A stretch of DNA of 64,000 nt from Prevotella sp. (GCA_024697405.1 JAILFU010000171.1:1-64000), one strand, 5' to 3'. Counted from the stretch's first letter, positions 38,201-48,716 are shown. Numbers and translations are program-made. Notes: a model not told the origin generated them from the sequence alone.

Positions 38201-40636
38201 ATGAAAACATTCACAAGCGGGCAAGCATGCAACAGGCATGTTTGCCCGCTATGCTTCCTCATTCTGGCCTTGCTCCTCCCAGCAGGCTTGCAGGCCCAGC
38301 CGACGTTTAGCCGGCAGCATGGCTTCTGCGAAGAACCGTTCGACCTCACCATCGGCGGAGCCGAGGGGCAAGCAGTACACTACACCCTCGACGGCAGCGA
38401 ACCTTCGCCTTCCAGCCCCGTCTATGCTCAGCCCCTCACCATCAGCACAACCACCATCCTCCGCGCCGCAACCTTCAACGGCCTTGAGCGCACCTCGTCG
38501 GTCGTCACCGCCACTTGGCTTTTCCCCGCCGATGTGCTCAAGCAGAGCAATACTCCAGAGGGCTATCCCTCACAATGGGGCGACTTCTGCCAGATATGGG
38601 GCACCGCTCCCGCCGACTATGAGATGGATCCTGAGATGACCACCGACCCCGTCTTGCGTCCCAAGATTCTCGAAGGCCTCAGACAGCTGCCCGTCCTGAG
38701 CATCGTCACCGACCGCAACAACCTGTTCAGCCACGTCAACGACCCTGAGCGCGGAGGCATCTACATCTTTACAGGCCCGCCGGTAGGCGACCCCACCGGG
38801 CACGGCTGGACAAGGCCTGCCAGCATCGAGCTGTTCAGCTACTCGTCCGCCGCCGACGCCCCCTCTCCGTCTTTGTCCGCCGACGGCTTACCCGCCGACT
38901 TCTCCACCACCTGCGGCCTGCGCCTGCATGGCGGTCATGGCCGTCTGGCAGAGAAGAATCCGAAGCACTCCTTCCGGCTGGTCTTCAAGGATGAATACGG
39001 GCCGAAGACGCTGCAATATCCGCTCTTTGGCGACAATCAGCCCCAGAAGTTCAACCAGCTCGTGCTGCGCTGCCATTTCGGCAATTCCTGGCAGCACTGG
39101 GGCGAGAGCAACCGCCAGAAGGCACAGTACACCCGCGACGTATGGGCACGCCGCATACAGCGGAAGATGGGCCACACCAGCGTCAACGCACGTTATGTAC
39201 ACCTCTTGCTCAACGGCATGTACTGGGGACTCTACAACCTGGCAGAGCGCGTCGACGACCAGTTCGGCAAAGACCATCTTGGCGGCAGCAAATCCGACAT
39301 CGACGTCGTCAAGATAGAGGAAGACGGCGGCAACCATACCGAGGCCAGCGAGGGCACACTCGATGCCTGGCAGCTCATGGTGGATGCAGCCCGGGTTGTG
39401 GGCGGCAGCAGCTCGAACACAGTCCATGCGACCCCCTCCGAAGCCTATCAGATGCTCTCCGACTCACTCCTCGACATCGATGCCTTCATCGACTACATGC
39501 TCATCAACCAGTATGCCGGCAACACCGACTGGGACCACCACAACTGGTACGCCATCCGCCGCTGCGGCACCGACAGTCAGGGCTTCCGCTTCCTCTGTTG
39601 GGACACCGAAATCATTCTGGAGAGTGAGCGCGAGAACGTGCTCTCGAAGAACAACGGAAACAGCTTTCCCACGGGCATCTTCCACAACCTGCTCCACAAC
39701 GACGACTTTGCCCGCCGCTACGTGCGCCGCGCCAAGGAGTTGCTCACCGACGACGGGCTGCTGGGCGAGGAGAGCGTTGTCGAGGTCTGGGACAGTCTCT
39801 ACCAAACCATCAGCTCCGCCCTCTACTGCGAGGCAGCACGCTGGGGCGACTATCGGCGCGACGTCCACCAATGGCAGACTCCAGGCAAGCTCTACACCGT
39901 CGACGGCACCTACATGGCCGAGCGCCAGCGACTGCTCACACAGTATTTCCCCGTGCGCACCGACCGCGTGCTCAACCAGATTACCAGCTTTGTCAATATC
40001 GACGACTTCGAGATGCCCGACGGCTGGGAGCTGCTTGCCGCAAATATGTTCCATGAGTGGGACGGCACAGGAGCCGACGCACAGCCTGTGGACAAGCAAG
40101 TGCATGTGGACTGGAACTTTGGCGTCAATGCCTCTGGCGGAACAGCCATTGCCGGCTTCGTCAACGTTGACCACAACCAGTTTGCCGACCTCTCCTCCTA
40201 CGACTACCTCGTGCTGAGAGGGCAGGGGAGTGGTCTGCGCATCCTGGCCAACCGCTTGGTGGCCCACGGCCCGTGGAAACAGGTGACTGTCAGTTTCAAC
40301 AGCAGCGACCCCTATTGGAGCAATGACTTCCAGGCCATCGTCTTCCCCTTGGCTGACCTGAAGACCATCAAGACCAGCGAAGGAAAGAGCCGCAACGACA
40401 GCTTCGTACACCTGCATGCGCTAAAGGTCGACTGGAGCAGCACGGTCAACGTCCGAGCAGCATACCTCATTCCTTCAGAAGAAAAACTATGCGTCGATGG
40501 ATTGGCACAACAGGCCACTCCTTCCGTCGATGCTGTCTACGATCTGCAAGGTCGCCGCCTCAAGGACAAGATGCCTCATTCCTCATCAATCAGAAAAGGC
40601 ATATATATCAAGAACGGCAAGAAATATGTTTATTAA
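38201..40636 (+). CDS. CotH kinase family secreted protein with N-terminal chitobiase-C-terminal-like (CHB_HEX_C) domain
   Basis: VHYTLDGSEPSPSSPVYAQPLTIS...; INQYAGNTDWDHHNWYAIR...FRFLCWDTE; C-term VYDLQGRRL...GIYIKNGKKYVY. Confidence 0.85.
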   Translation: MKTFTSGQACNRHVCPLCFLILALLLPAGLQAQPTFSRQHGFCEEPFDLTIGGAEGQAVHYTLDGSEPSPSSPVYAQPLTISTTTILRAATFNGLERTSSVVTATWLFPADVLKQSNTPEGYPSQWGDFCQIWGTAPADYEMDPEMTTDPVLRPKILEGLRQLPVLSIVTDRNNLFSHVNDPERGGIYIFTGPPVGDPTGHGWTRPASIELFSYSSAADAPSPSLSADGLPADFSTTCGLRLHGGHGRLAEKNPKHSFRLVFKDEYGPKTLQYPLFGDNQPQKFNQLVLRCHFGNSWQHWGESNRQKAQYTRDVWARRIQRKMGHTSVNARYVHLLLNGMYWGLYNLAERVDDQFGKDHLGGSKSDIDVVKIEEDGGNHTEASEGTLDAWQLMVDAARVVGGSSSNTVHATPSEAYQMLSDSLLDIDAFIDYMLINQYAGNTDWDHHNWYAIRRCGTDSQGFRFLCWDTEIILESERENVLSKNNGNSFPTGIFHNLLHNDDFARRYVRRAKELLTDDGLLGEESVVEVWDSLYQTISSALYCEAARWGDYRRDVHQWQTPGKLYTVDGTYMAERQRLLTQYFPVRTDRVLNQITSFVNIDDFEMPDGWELLAANMFHEWDGTGADAQPVDKQVHVDWNFGVNASGGTAIAGFVNVDHNQFADLSSYDYLVLRGQGSGLRILANRLVAHGPWKQVTVSFNSSDPYWSNDFQAIVFPLADLKTIKTSEGKSRNDSFVHLHALKVDWSSTVNVRAAYLIPSEEKLCVDGLAQQATPSVDAVYDLQGRRLKDKMPHSSSIRKGIYIKNGKKYVY

Positions 40637-40731
40637 ACAACATGCTCATTGTCCTCTTTCGCACGCAAGAAATAGCCCTTTCTTTGATGGTACGATGGCG
40701 GTCTCCCTCATCCATTCGAGGTTTTCCGCGA

Positions 40732-41067
40732 AAACTCTGCAACCCTGCACCTGGAACAGACAACCATCTGTATTCCAAAACATTGGAGGTAGTACACTTT
40801 GACGAAAACCCTGCATAAACGCTGCATGCCCCAGCATCGTTACCCCTGACAACTCCGAAGAAAAGTCCCAAGCCTTGGGACAAAAAAATACTGCCCGTAT
40901 TTTCCCAAACGGCGTTAGTATTTTTCTGAACGGCGTTCCTGTTTTCCTGCATGGAGCGCGTATATAGACAAATGCATAGTTGATGCAGGGTTTTGTTCCA
41001 AGTCTGCACCTAATACTTTTCTAAAAATCAGCGAGTTACAGAGTCAGAGTGCAGAGTTGCAGGGTTT
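40732..41067. repeat. Dispersed intergenic element, copy C
   Basis: AAACTCTGCAACCCTGCAC left, TGCAGAGTTGCAGGGTTT right, GTCCCAAGCCTTGGGAC at 40865-40881, CGTATTTTCCCAAACGGCGTT core. Confidence 0.75.
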
Positions 41068-41076
41068 AATAAAATA

Positions 41077-41304
41077 GGCAATAATATAGCAGTTGACCCA
41101 GGAATTCTTTTCCGGCGGTAGCAGCTCCCCTCCCCTCAAGGGGAGGGGCAGGGGTGGGGTCGGTAATATCCTTTCAACGAATCTACCATCGGCTGTTTTT
41201 CTCCGTGGAAAAAGTTACAGGCCCCAGCCCTGCCCCTCCCCTTGAGGGGAGGGGAGTGGCTACCGCCGGAGAAAAATTCCTGTGCCAACTGCTATATTGT
41301 TGCC
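41077..41304. repeat. MITE-like palindromic element with 85-bp inverted arms
   Basis: 41077-41161 vs reverse complement of 41220-41304: 9 mismatches in 85 by eye; 58-bp spacer. Confidence 0.85.
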
Positions 41305-41472
41305 ATAAAATATGGCCAAACTGCTGTGTTCAACCACAATGCGGTATTACCAAAACTAATGAGGTCTTCGTGTGGCCGAAAGCCACATGAAGACCATGTT
41401 TTATGGCTCACCTTAAGAATGGTCTCCCTGTTACCCTGTCCTATAACATTTTTACAAAAAAGTGAGCGAAAA

Positions 41473-41504
41473 TTTGTGAAGTTGCGGGAAATACCTTATC
41501 TTTG
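41473..41504 (+). promoter_or_regulatory. Bacteroidota-type promoter TTTG-N20-TATCTTTG
   Basis: TTTG 41473-41476, TATCTTTG 41497-41504, upstream of nitroreductase gene. Confidence 0.65.
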
Positions 41505-41586
41505 CATTCGCTATCGCTCATCGCGGCGGTCTGCGGCTTTCTAGTCGCTGCGTCAACTTACACATAACTAAATAAAATTAAGCACA

Positions 41587-42189
41587 ATGAAAAAATTCAT
41601 CATTCTGGCCACGTTCGCTGCCATGATGGCGCAGTCGGCCTTTTCGCAAGTGAAAACGCCGTCGTTCGACGAAGTGTTGACAACCCGTCGCAGCATCCGC
41701 AGCTACGATGCCACGAAGAAGATCTCTGAGCAGGAGGTTCGCAAGCTGATGGAAGCCGTGCAGGAGGCTCCGTCGTGGGCCAATCAGCAGCCTACGAAGT
41801 ATTATGTGGCCATATCGCCTGAAAAGGTAGCTGCCGTGCAGGATCTCGTCGGCGGCAACAAACAGCGCATTCTGGGCGCTCCCGTGCTTATCGTCTCAAC
41901 CTACGAGCGTGGCAAGTCGGGCTTCTTCCAGGGCAATCCCGCCAACGAGGTGGGTGATGGCTGGGGTGCCTACGACAACGGCCTCTCCAACTGCTACCTC
42001 GTGCTGAAGGCCCGTGCCATGGGCTTCGACACGCTCATCATGGGCATGCGTGATGCCGACAAGCTGCGCCAGCTTTTCAGCATCCCCAGCGAGGAGACCG
42101 TCATGGCCGTGATTGCTCTGGGCTACCGTGCCGCCCAGCCCGTTCAGCCCCGTCACCGACAGTTGGATGACATGGTGAAGTTCTATTGA
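41587..42189 (+). CDS. Nitroreductase family protein with signal peptide
   Basis: RRSIRSYDATKKISEQEVRKLMEAVQEAPSWANQQPTKYYV. Confidence 0.92.
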   Translation: MKKFIILATFAAMMAQSAFSQVKTPSFDEVLTTRRSIRSYDATKKISEQEVRKLMEAVQEAPSWANQQPTKYYVAISPEKVAAVQDLVGGNKQRILGAPVLIVSTYERGKSGFFQGNPANEVGDGWGAYDNGLSNCYLVLKARAMGFDTLIMGMRDADKLRQLFSIPSEETVMAVIALGYRAAQPVQPRHRQLDDMVKFY

Positions 42190-42212
42190 CGACGGACTAA
42201 AACGTGCACAAG

Positions 42213-43205
42213 ATGAAGACGAAACTGTTTTTCCTTTCCCTGCTGGCTGTAGCGTGCCTGCAGAATGCCTCGGCTCAAAGGAATATGCGCGTGAGGAACA
42301 ACGTGCCGCTGGACTCCATACGGCTGAGCGACCCGGCCATTCTGGCCGACCAGAAGACGAATATGTACTACATGACGGGCACAGGCGGCATGATGTGGCG
42401 CAGTGCTGACCTGAAGCGCTGGGAGGGGCCGATGCGCGTGACGGCGTTCGAGGCCGACTCCTGGATGGGGCCGAGGCCGATGATCTGGGCTGCTGAGCTG
42501 CACCAGACGGGCGACGGCTGGTATTACTACTTTGCTACTTTTACGAATCAGGCGGTGAAGATAGACACGGTGCGCGGCAATGTCATCGAGCGCCGTGCCT
42601 CGCAGGTGCTGCGGGCCGACAACCCTATGGGACCTTACCGTGCCTTCGGCGACGCCACCTACCTGCCTGCCGACCGTCCGACGCTCGACGGCACCTACTG
42701 GAAAGACCGCGACGGAAAGCCGTACATGGTGTTCTGTGGAGAGTGGCTGCAGAACTGGAACGGCACGGTGGAGAAGATTGAGCTGAAGCCCGACCTCAGC
42801 GGCACCATCGGTGAGCCGAAAATACTCTTCCGCGCCAGCGACTCGCCTTGGAGCCGTGAACGGAACGACCAAGGCGAGATTACCTGGAACAAGGTGACTG
42901 ACGGCCCCTACCTCTTCCGCACAGGCACGGGACGACTGGGCATGGTATGGACATCGTGGGTCTTCGATGTCTACACACAGGGCGTGGCCTACTCAGAAAG
43001 CGGCACCCTCGACGGCCCCTGGGCGCAGGAGCCAGAGCCCATCACGCCTCCAGGCTACGGCCACTCGATGCTCTTCCAGCGCTTCGACGGCCAGTGGATG
43101 ATGGCCGTTCATCACCATTCCAAGGATGACAGGGGGCGTACGGTGCGCATCCCTCATCTGTTCGAGGTAGACTTGAGCGGCGACAAACTGACAGTTAAAA
43201 AATGA
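42213..43205 (+). CDS. Glycoside hydrolase family 43-like protein
   Basis: SDPAILADQKTNMYYMTGTG; GPMRVTAFEADSWMGPRPMIWAAELHQ; five-bladed propeller-like motifs. Confidence 0.85.
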   Translation: MKTKLFFLSLLAVACLQNASAQRNMRVRNNVPLDSIRLSDPAILADQKTNMYYMTGTGGMMWRSADLKRWEGPMRVTAFEADSWMGPRPMIWAAELHQTGDGWYYYFATFTNQAVKIDTVRGNVIERRASQVLRADNPMGPYRAFGDATYLPADRPTLDGTYWKDRDGKPYMVFCGEWLQNWNGTVEKIELKPDLSGTIGEPKILFRASDSPWSRERNDQGEITWNKVTDGPYLFRTGTGRLGMVWTSWVFDVYTQGVAYSESGTLDGPWAQEPEPITPPGYGHSMLFQRFDGQWMMAVHHHSKDDRGRTVRIPHLFEVDLSGDKLTVKK

Positions 43206-45367
43206 ATCACACGATGAAGCAGAAACTATTCCTCATCTTTGCCGCAGCATTGCTGGCGCTGCCCACGGCGGCAAAACCCAAGCGCGCCCTGACGGAGAAG
43301 GACATGGGCGCCTATCTCTTCACCTTCTTCAGCGACCCGACGCACTCGCTGTTCATGGCCATCAGCTACGACGGCTATACGTTCACTCCGGTGAACAACA
43401 GCGAGCCGATTATCTCGGGCGACAGCATCGCCGAGCAGCACGGCATCCGCGACCCGCATATCTACCGTGCGCCGAACGGCAAGTGCTACATCGCCATGAC
43501 CGACCTGCACGTCTTCGGCAAGCAGAAAGGCATACGCACCACGCAATGGGAGCGCCCCGACGAGTTCGGCTGGGGCAACAACAGGGGGCTGGTGCTCATG
43601 GCTAGCGACGACCTCATCAACTGGACACACCACGTGGCCCGCCTCGACAAGCTCTTCCCCGACGAGTTCGGCAAGGTGGGATGCGCCTGGGCTCCACAGA
43701 CCATCTGGGACCCGGCAGCAGGTAAGCCGATGGTCTATTTCACCATCCGACAGCAGGCGGGTGGGCGCACGAAGCTTTACTACAGCTATGCCGACGAGGC
43801 TTTCACTACGCTGGAGACCGTGCCGCAGCTGCTCTTCGAATATCCCGACACGACGATTCAGGTGCTCGATGCCGACATCTGTCCGATGCCCGACGGCCGC
43901 TATTTCATGACCTACGTGTCGCAGGAGAATCCCGGCGGTATCAAGTACATGATCAGCGACCGGATAAACCATTTCGACGACTATCACGCCGAGCAGATAG
44001 ACGGCGAACGCACGGGCTGTGAGGCACCAAACGTGTGGAAGCGCATCGGCGAGAACAAGTGGGTCATCATGTACGATGTCTATAGCGTCAACCCCCACAA
44101 CTTCGGCTTCGTCGAGACTTCCGACTTCAAGACGTTCACACCACTTGGACACTTCAACGAGGGCAAGATGAAGATAACCAACTTTGTGTCGCCGAAGCAC
44201 GGCTCGGTCATCCACATCACGAAGGCCGAGGCGAAGCGGCTGGAGCAGTACTGGGAGGCACAGCAGCAGAAGAAGGAGGGCATACGTAACGGTGAGCTCT
44301 GGCGCGACGACGGCGGGCGCCACATCAATGCCCACGGTGGCGGAGTGCTGAAATATGGCGACACATACTACTGGTTTGGCGAGCACAAGGACGAGCGCAC
44401 CAGCGACGCGATGGTGGGCGTGATGTGCTACGCCTCGAAGGACTTGGTGAACTGGAGAAACTGCGGCGTGGCGCTGAGTGTCACAGAGCCAGCTCCGGGA
44501 CGGGGCAACGACAGGACGGCGAGGAGACGCGCCACGACAGATTCCGACATCGAGCGCGGCTGCATCCTGGAACGTCCGAAGGTGATATATAATGAGGTGA
44601 CGAAGAAATTCTGCATGTGGTTCCACCTGGAGCTGAAGGGGCAGGGCTACAATGCCGCACGCTATGGCGTGGCCGTGGCCGACCGCCCCGAAGGCCCCTA
44701 CAAGTTTCTCTACTCGCAGAGGGCTGATGCAGGCACATGGCCAATAGAGTACGGGCAGAAGGAGCTGGCTGTGCTCGACACGCTCAACGAGGCCAACTTC
44801 AAGGAATGGTGGACTCCAGAGTGGAGAAAGGCTGTGAATCAGGGGCTTATCGTAAAACGCGACTTCCACTCCGGGCAGATGTCACGCGACATGACGCTCT
44901 ATGTCGACGACGACGGGAAGGCATACCACATCTTCTCGTCGGAGGAGAACCTGACGCTGCACATTGCCGAGCTGACGGCCGACTACCTGCATCACACGGG
45001 GCGATACACCTGCGTTGCGCCAGCTGGCCATAACGAGGCGCCTGCCATCTTCAAGCATGAAGGTACCTACTGGATGATTACCTCTGGCTGCACCGGCTGG
45101 GCACCCAACGAGGCCCGCATGTTCTCTGCTCCCAGCATTTGGGGGCCTTGGACGCAGCATCCCAACCCTTGCCGGGGTCCCAAGGCGGAGATTACCTTCG
45201 GCGGGCAGAGTACCTACATCCTGCCTGTCGGCGACAAATACATCTTCATGGCCGACATCTGGCGTCCGCAGCATCCCATCGACGCCCGCTACATCTGGCT
45301 TCCCATCGAGTTTGAAGACGGAAAGCCGGTCATCCATTGGCGCGACGAATGGAAAATGACGGAATAA
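43202..45367 (+). CDS. Two-domain glycoside hydrolase family 43-like protein (arabinosidase-like N-half plus GH43_34/galactosidase-like C-half)
   Basis: IRDPHIYRAPNGKCYIAMTDL in first half; INAHGGGVLKYGDTYYWFGEHK...APAIFKHEGTYWMITSGCTGW in second half. Confidence 0.83.
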   Translation: MNHTMKQKLFLIFAAALLALPTAAKPKRALTEKDMGAYLFTFFSDPTHSLFMAISYDGYTFTPVNNSEPIISGDSIAEQHGIRDPHIYRAPNGKCYIAMTDLHVFGKQKGIRTTQWERPDEFGWGNNRGLVLMASDDLINWTHHVARLDKLFPDEFGKVGCAWAPQTIWDPAAGKPMVYFTIRQQAGGRTKLYYSYADEAFTTLETVPQLLFEYPDTTIQVLDADICPMPDGRYFMTYVSQENPGGIKYMISDRINHFDDYHAEQIDGERTGCEAPNVWKRIGENKWVIMYDVYSVNPHNFGFVETSDFKTFTPLGHFNEGKMKITNFVSPKHGSVIHITKAEAKRLEQYWEAQQQKKEGIRNGELWRDDGGRHINAHGGGVLKYGDTYYWFGEHKDERTSDAMVGVMCYASKDLVNWRNCGVALSVTEPAPGRGNDRTARRRATTDSDIERGCILERPKVIYNEVTKKFCMWFHLELKGQGYNAARYGVAVADRPEGPYKFLYSQRADAGTWPIEYGQKELAVLDTLNEANFKEWWTPEWRKAVNQGLIVKRDFHSGQMSRDMTLYVDDDGKAYHIFSSEENLTLHIAELTADYLHHTGRYTCVAPAGHNEAPAIFKHEGTYWMITSGCTGWAPNEARMFSAPSIWGPWTQHPNPCRGPKAEITFGGQSTYILPVGDKYIFMADIWRPQHPIDARYIWLPIEFEDGKPVIHWRDEWKMTE

Positions 45368-45396
45368 CAAAAAACGGTTGTTTCTTAGTGACTGAT

Positions 45397-46335
45397 ATGA
45401 AATACGGAATTATTGGGACAGGAGCCATCGGTGGCTACTATGGTGCCCGGCTCGCACAAAGCGGGCAGGAGGTGCACTTCCTGCTGCATAGTGATTATGA
45501 TTATGTGTGTGAGCATGGGCTGCAGGTAGATTCCTGCAACGGCTCGTTCCATCTGGACAAGCCGCATGTTTACAATTCTACAGCCGACATGCCGCCGTGC
45601 GACGTGGTGCTGGTGTGCCTGAAAAGCATCAACAACCACAAGCTCCGCGAGCTGCTGCCGCCATTGCTCCCTGCCCCGTCCGCCGACAGTCCGACGTACT
45701 CCGCTGGCCCGCTGGTTGTATTGATTCAGAACGGCATCGGCGTGGAGCAGGATGTGCAGGCCATGTTCCCCGGCCTACAGCTGGCAGCGGGACTGGCCTT
45801 TATCTGCTCGGCCAAAACGGAGCCGGGGCGCATTAACCACCAATGCTACGGACAGATGAATCTGGGCAACTACTCCTGCCGTAACGAGGCCCGGCTGGAA
45901 CAGGTAGTAGCCGACTTCAACGCCGCTGGCGTGAAGGCCGGTCTGGTGGAATACAACGAAGCCCGCTGGAAGAAAGCAGTATGGAATATGCCTTTTAACG
46001 GCATGACCGTTGCCTTGAACACGCGTACCGACCTGCTCCTGGGTAATCCTGCCACCCGCAGGCTTATCCGTGAGCAGATGATGGAGGTGATTGGTGCCGC
46101 CCGCCATCTGGGGGTGACAGGTATAGACGAGTCGTTTGCCGAGCTGATGATGAAGATGACCGACGAGATGACGCCTTACTCGCCTTCCATGAAACTGGAC
46201 TTCGACTTCCACCGCCCCATGGAGATACATTATCTTTATACACGGCCCATAGAAATAGCCAGAGAGGCTGGTTTCGACATGCCCCGTCTGGCTATGCTGG
46301 AAGCCGAACTCCGGTTCCTGGAAAACCCCTCCTAA
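45397..46335 (+). CDS. panE: 2-dehydropantoate 2-reductase (ketopantoate reductase)
   Basis: MKYGIIGTGAIGGYYGARLAQSGQEVHFL. Confidence 0.92.
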   Translation: MKYGIIGTGAIGGYYGARLAQSGQEVHFLLHSDYDYVCEHGLQVDSCNGSFHLDKPHVYNSTADMPPCDVVLVCLKSINNHKLRELLPPLLPAPSADSPTYSAGPLVVLIQNGIGVEQDVQAMFPGLQLAAGLAFICSAKTEPGRINHQCYGQMNLGNYSCRNEARLEQVVADFNAAGVKAGLVEYNEARWKKAVWNMPFNGMTVALNTRTDLLLGNPATRRLIREQMMEVIGAARHLGVTGIDESFAELMMKMTDEMTPYSPSMKLDFDFHRPMEIHYLYTRPIEIAREAGFDMPRLAMLEAELRFLENPS

Positions 46336-46354
46336 TCTCCCCGAAGGGTAGGGA

Positions 46355-46392
46355 TTACCCCCCTCCCCTTTGGGGAGGGGATGGGGGAGGGG
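46355..46392. terminator. Convergent terminator-like hairpin between panE and nagB
   Basis: CCCCCTCCCCTTTGGGGAGGGG palindrome between convergent stop codons. Confidence 0.5.
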
Positions 46393-46393
46393 T

Positions 46394-47188
46394 TTACAGC
46401 AGATTATCTTTCTCTATGTCCTTGAAGTAGCGGTAGGTACCAACCTTCAGTTCGTCGCAGGCGGCATCGTCGGCCACGATGATGCCGTGCTGGTGCATCT
46501 GGAGGGCTGAGATGGTCCACATGTGGTTCACGCTGCCTTCAATGGCGGCCTGCAAGGCGCGGCACTTGGCATGTCCGTTCACCAGAATCATCACTTCCTT
46601 GGCTGCCATCACAGTACCTACGCCGACAGTAAGCGCCGTCTTGGGCACCTTGTTGATGTCGCCCTCGAAGAAGCGGCTGTTGGCGATGATGGTGTCGGTG
46701 GTCAAGGTTTTCTGACGAGTGCGGCTGGTGAGCGACGAACCCGGCTCGTTGAATGCGATGTGACCGTCGGGGCCTATGCCGCCGAGGAAGAGGTCGATAC
46801 CGCCGGCCTCCTCAATCATCTGCTCGTAGTGGGCGCACTCGGCAGCCAGGTCGGGAGCGTTGCCGTTGAGAATGTGAATGTTCTCCTTCGGGCAGTCGAT
46901 ATGGTTGAACAGATTGGTGAACATGAATGAGTGGTAGCTCTCAGGATGCTCCTCGGGCAGACCCACATATTCGTCCATGTTGAAGGTGAGCACATGCTTG
47001 AAGCTGACTCGTCCCTCCTGACATGCTTTCACCAGTGCCCGATACATGCCGATGGGGCTGCTGCCTGTGGGGAGTCCAAGCACGAAGGGCTTCTCTGCCG
47101 TTGGCTTTGCGGCGTTGATACGTTCAATGACATGATTTGCTGCCCATTGCGACATCAAATCGTAGTTCGGTTCAATGATAACTCTCAT
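46394..47188 (-). CDS. nagB: Glucosamine-6-phosphate deaminase
   Basis: [60 protein letters not shown]. Confidence 0.97.
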   Translation of the reverse strand: MRVIIEPNYDLMSQWAANHVIERINAAKPTAEKPFVLGLPTGSSPIGMYRALVKACQEGRVSFKHVLTFNMDEYVGLPEEHPESYHSFMFTNLFNHIDCPKENIHILNGNAPDLAAECAHYEQMIEEAGGIDLFLGGIGPDGHIAFNEPGSSLTSRTRQKTLTTDTIIANSRFFEGDINKVPKTALTVGVGTVMAAKEVMILVNGHAKCRALQAAIEGSVNHMWTISALQMHQHGIIVADDAACDELKVGTYRYFKDIEKDNLL

Positions 47189-47222
47189 AATTGTGTTGTT
47201 TAAATGAATTGTGTTTGTTAAT

Positions 47223-48716
47223 TTATCTAGAAAAGTATTTCTTTCCGTTCTTGATGACCAGTCCGTGATAGGAGGTGCTGACGCGGCGCCCTGTGAGGTC
47301 GTGGGCAGCATGTGTCCGTTCCGGCTGCTGCGCGCTCAGTTCCACAATGCCGCTCATTTCCTCGTTCATGAATAGGAACGACACCGTGGCATCATCGTTC
47401 TCCGTAATGTCGTTAATGGGCTTGGAGAGCAGGCCCGTGCCGCTGTAGGTCGTGGCGGCAGGAATGGAAGTGTCTGTAAACGAACGGTTTTCGGTAGAGT
47501 CGTTAAAAAATGGATAGGCTGTCCCGCTGAGGTAAAGGCTGTGCCCGCCTGTATGTGTGCTACCGTCGCCGATGATGTCTTCCCAGTCGTTGTAGTCCAT
47601 GTTGTCGGCATGCACCAGTTCGTAGCGGTGGTGGTTAGGATTGTTGTTCACGTTGTTGGCGTTCCAAATCGAGGCGTTGTAGTCCACATGGCTGATGAGC
47701 AGTCCATGTCCTGGAGTGCGCAAGTCCCAACCGTTCCATTGGCGGTTTTCCAGCAGGAAGAACTCGTTGGTGTTGTCTGTTCGGATGATGTATGCCTTGC
47801 CGCCTTCAGCCAGAGGCTTCAGCCCCTCTATCGTGGCTGGCATGTCGAGTTCCTCTGGCTTCAGCCATCCTAGTAGCATCTTCTCATGCGCAGAATAGTT
47901 GGGCGGACACCAGCCGTTGTTTACAAAGTTTCCGCCGTCCATCAGATCCCACTCGTCCACTATAGAGTATTCGTCGCCCCTAGTGGGGTAGAGGTCGGGC
48001 AGGCCCAGCGTATGGCTGTACTCATGGCAGATGGTGCCTATGCCGCAGGAACGATTATTCGTCCACAGTTCGGCACTGGCAGAACAATCGCGCATAGTGA
48101 TTCCGTTCACCGTGACTGAGGATATGGTGCTCGTGTTTGGCCAGATGCAGCCTTTTGTGGCGTCTGACGACTCGTTGCCTCCGTAGCCGGCATAGATGAA
48201 GACGATGGCTTCTGCACGTCCCGCTCTATCCCAAACATAGGGACTGAAGTCTACGCCCAGCGAGTCGGCTGCCAGTTGCAGGGCTTCCCTGAAAGCATTG
48301 GCGCCATAGTTGCCATACGTTGTGTTTCCGTTCGCCAGCTTGACAGGGCCGTAGATGTCGAAATGGGGCTTGAACAGTCCTGACGACTGTTGGCGGAAAT
48401 AGTCGGCCACGCAGCCGGGGCCTCTGCCCTCGTTGTAGCCCTCTTCGTTGAAGATGCGGTTGTAGAAGTCCTGCGGGTCTTCGCAGGAGAAGTCCTTGTT
48501 GGAAAAAGATACCAGCACTACCGCTACAGGATAGACCCGCGTGGAGTCCCAGTCTGTTTTCAACTGGGCAAGCTGGTACCCACGGCTGGCTCCCCCCACC
48601 GCTTCATGGGTAGGCTGGGCTTCCAGGCAGTCATAATGCAGAAATCTCCTGCCCTGGGCTGAAGAACCTAGGGGCAGGAGAGTAAGGAATGAAATCAGGA
48701 ATGTTCTTATTTGCAT
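47223..48716 (-). CDS. M6-family metalloprotease (immune inhibitor A-like) with sorting-like C-terminus
   Basis: [15 protein letters not shown] zinc motif; C-term [26 protein letters not shown]. Confidence 0.88.
   Translation of the reverse strand: MQIRTFLISFLTLLPLGSSAQGRRFLHYDCLEAQPTHEAVGGASRGYQLAQLKTDWDSTRVYPVAVVLVSFSNKDFSCEDPQDFYNRIFNEEGYNEGRGPGCVADYFRQQSSGLFKPHFDIYGPVKLANGNTTYGNYGANAFREALQLAADSLGVDFSPYVWDRAGRAEAIVFIYAGYGGNESSDATKGCIWPNTSTISSVTVNGITMRDCSASAELWTNNRSCGIGTICHEYSHTLGLPDLYPTRGDEYSIVDEWDLMDGGNFVNNGWCPPNYSAHEKMLLGWLKPEELDMPATIEGLKPLAEGGKAYIIRTDNTNEFFLLENRQWNGWDLRTPGHGLLISHVDYNASIWNANNVNNNPNHHRYELVHADNMDYNDWEDIIGDGSTHTGGHSLYLSGTAYPFFNDSTENRSFTDTSIPAATTYSGTGLLSKPINDITENDDATVSFLFMNEEMSGIVELSAQQPERTHAAHDLTGRRVSTSYHGLVIKNGKKYFSR

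Noticed and set aside
36102-38210. 702-aa ORF antisense to the 34473-38192 gene
   Set aside because: Antisense artefact of GC-rich codon usage; the plus-strand protein has a signal peptide and a recognisable C-terminus
40608-41009. ORF with KNTNAVWENTGSIFLSQGLGLFFG
   Set aside because: Same repeat-derived translation from copy C
43226-44869. 547-aa ORF antisense to the GH43 gene
   Set aside because: Antisense artefact; the GH43 frame has clear motifs
46336-46393. CCCCTCCCC-type palindrome as a mobile element
   Set aside because: Short, between convergent stops; a simple terminator explanation is enough
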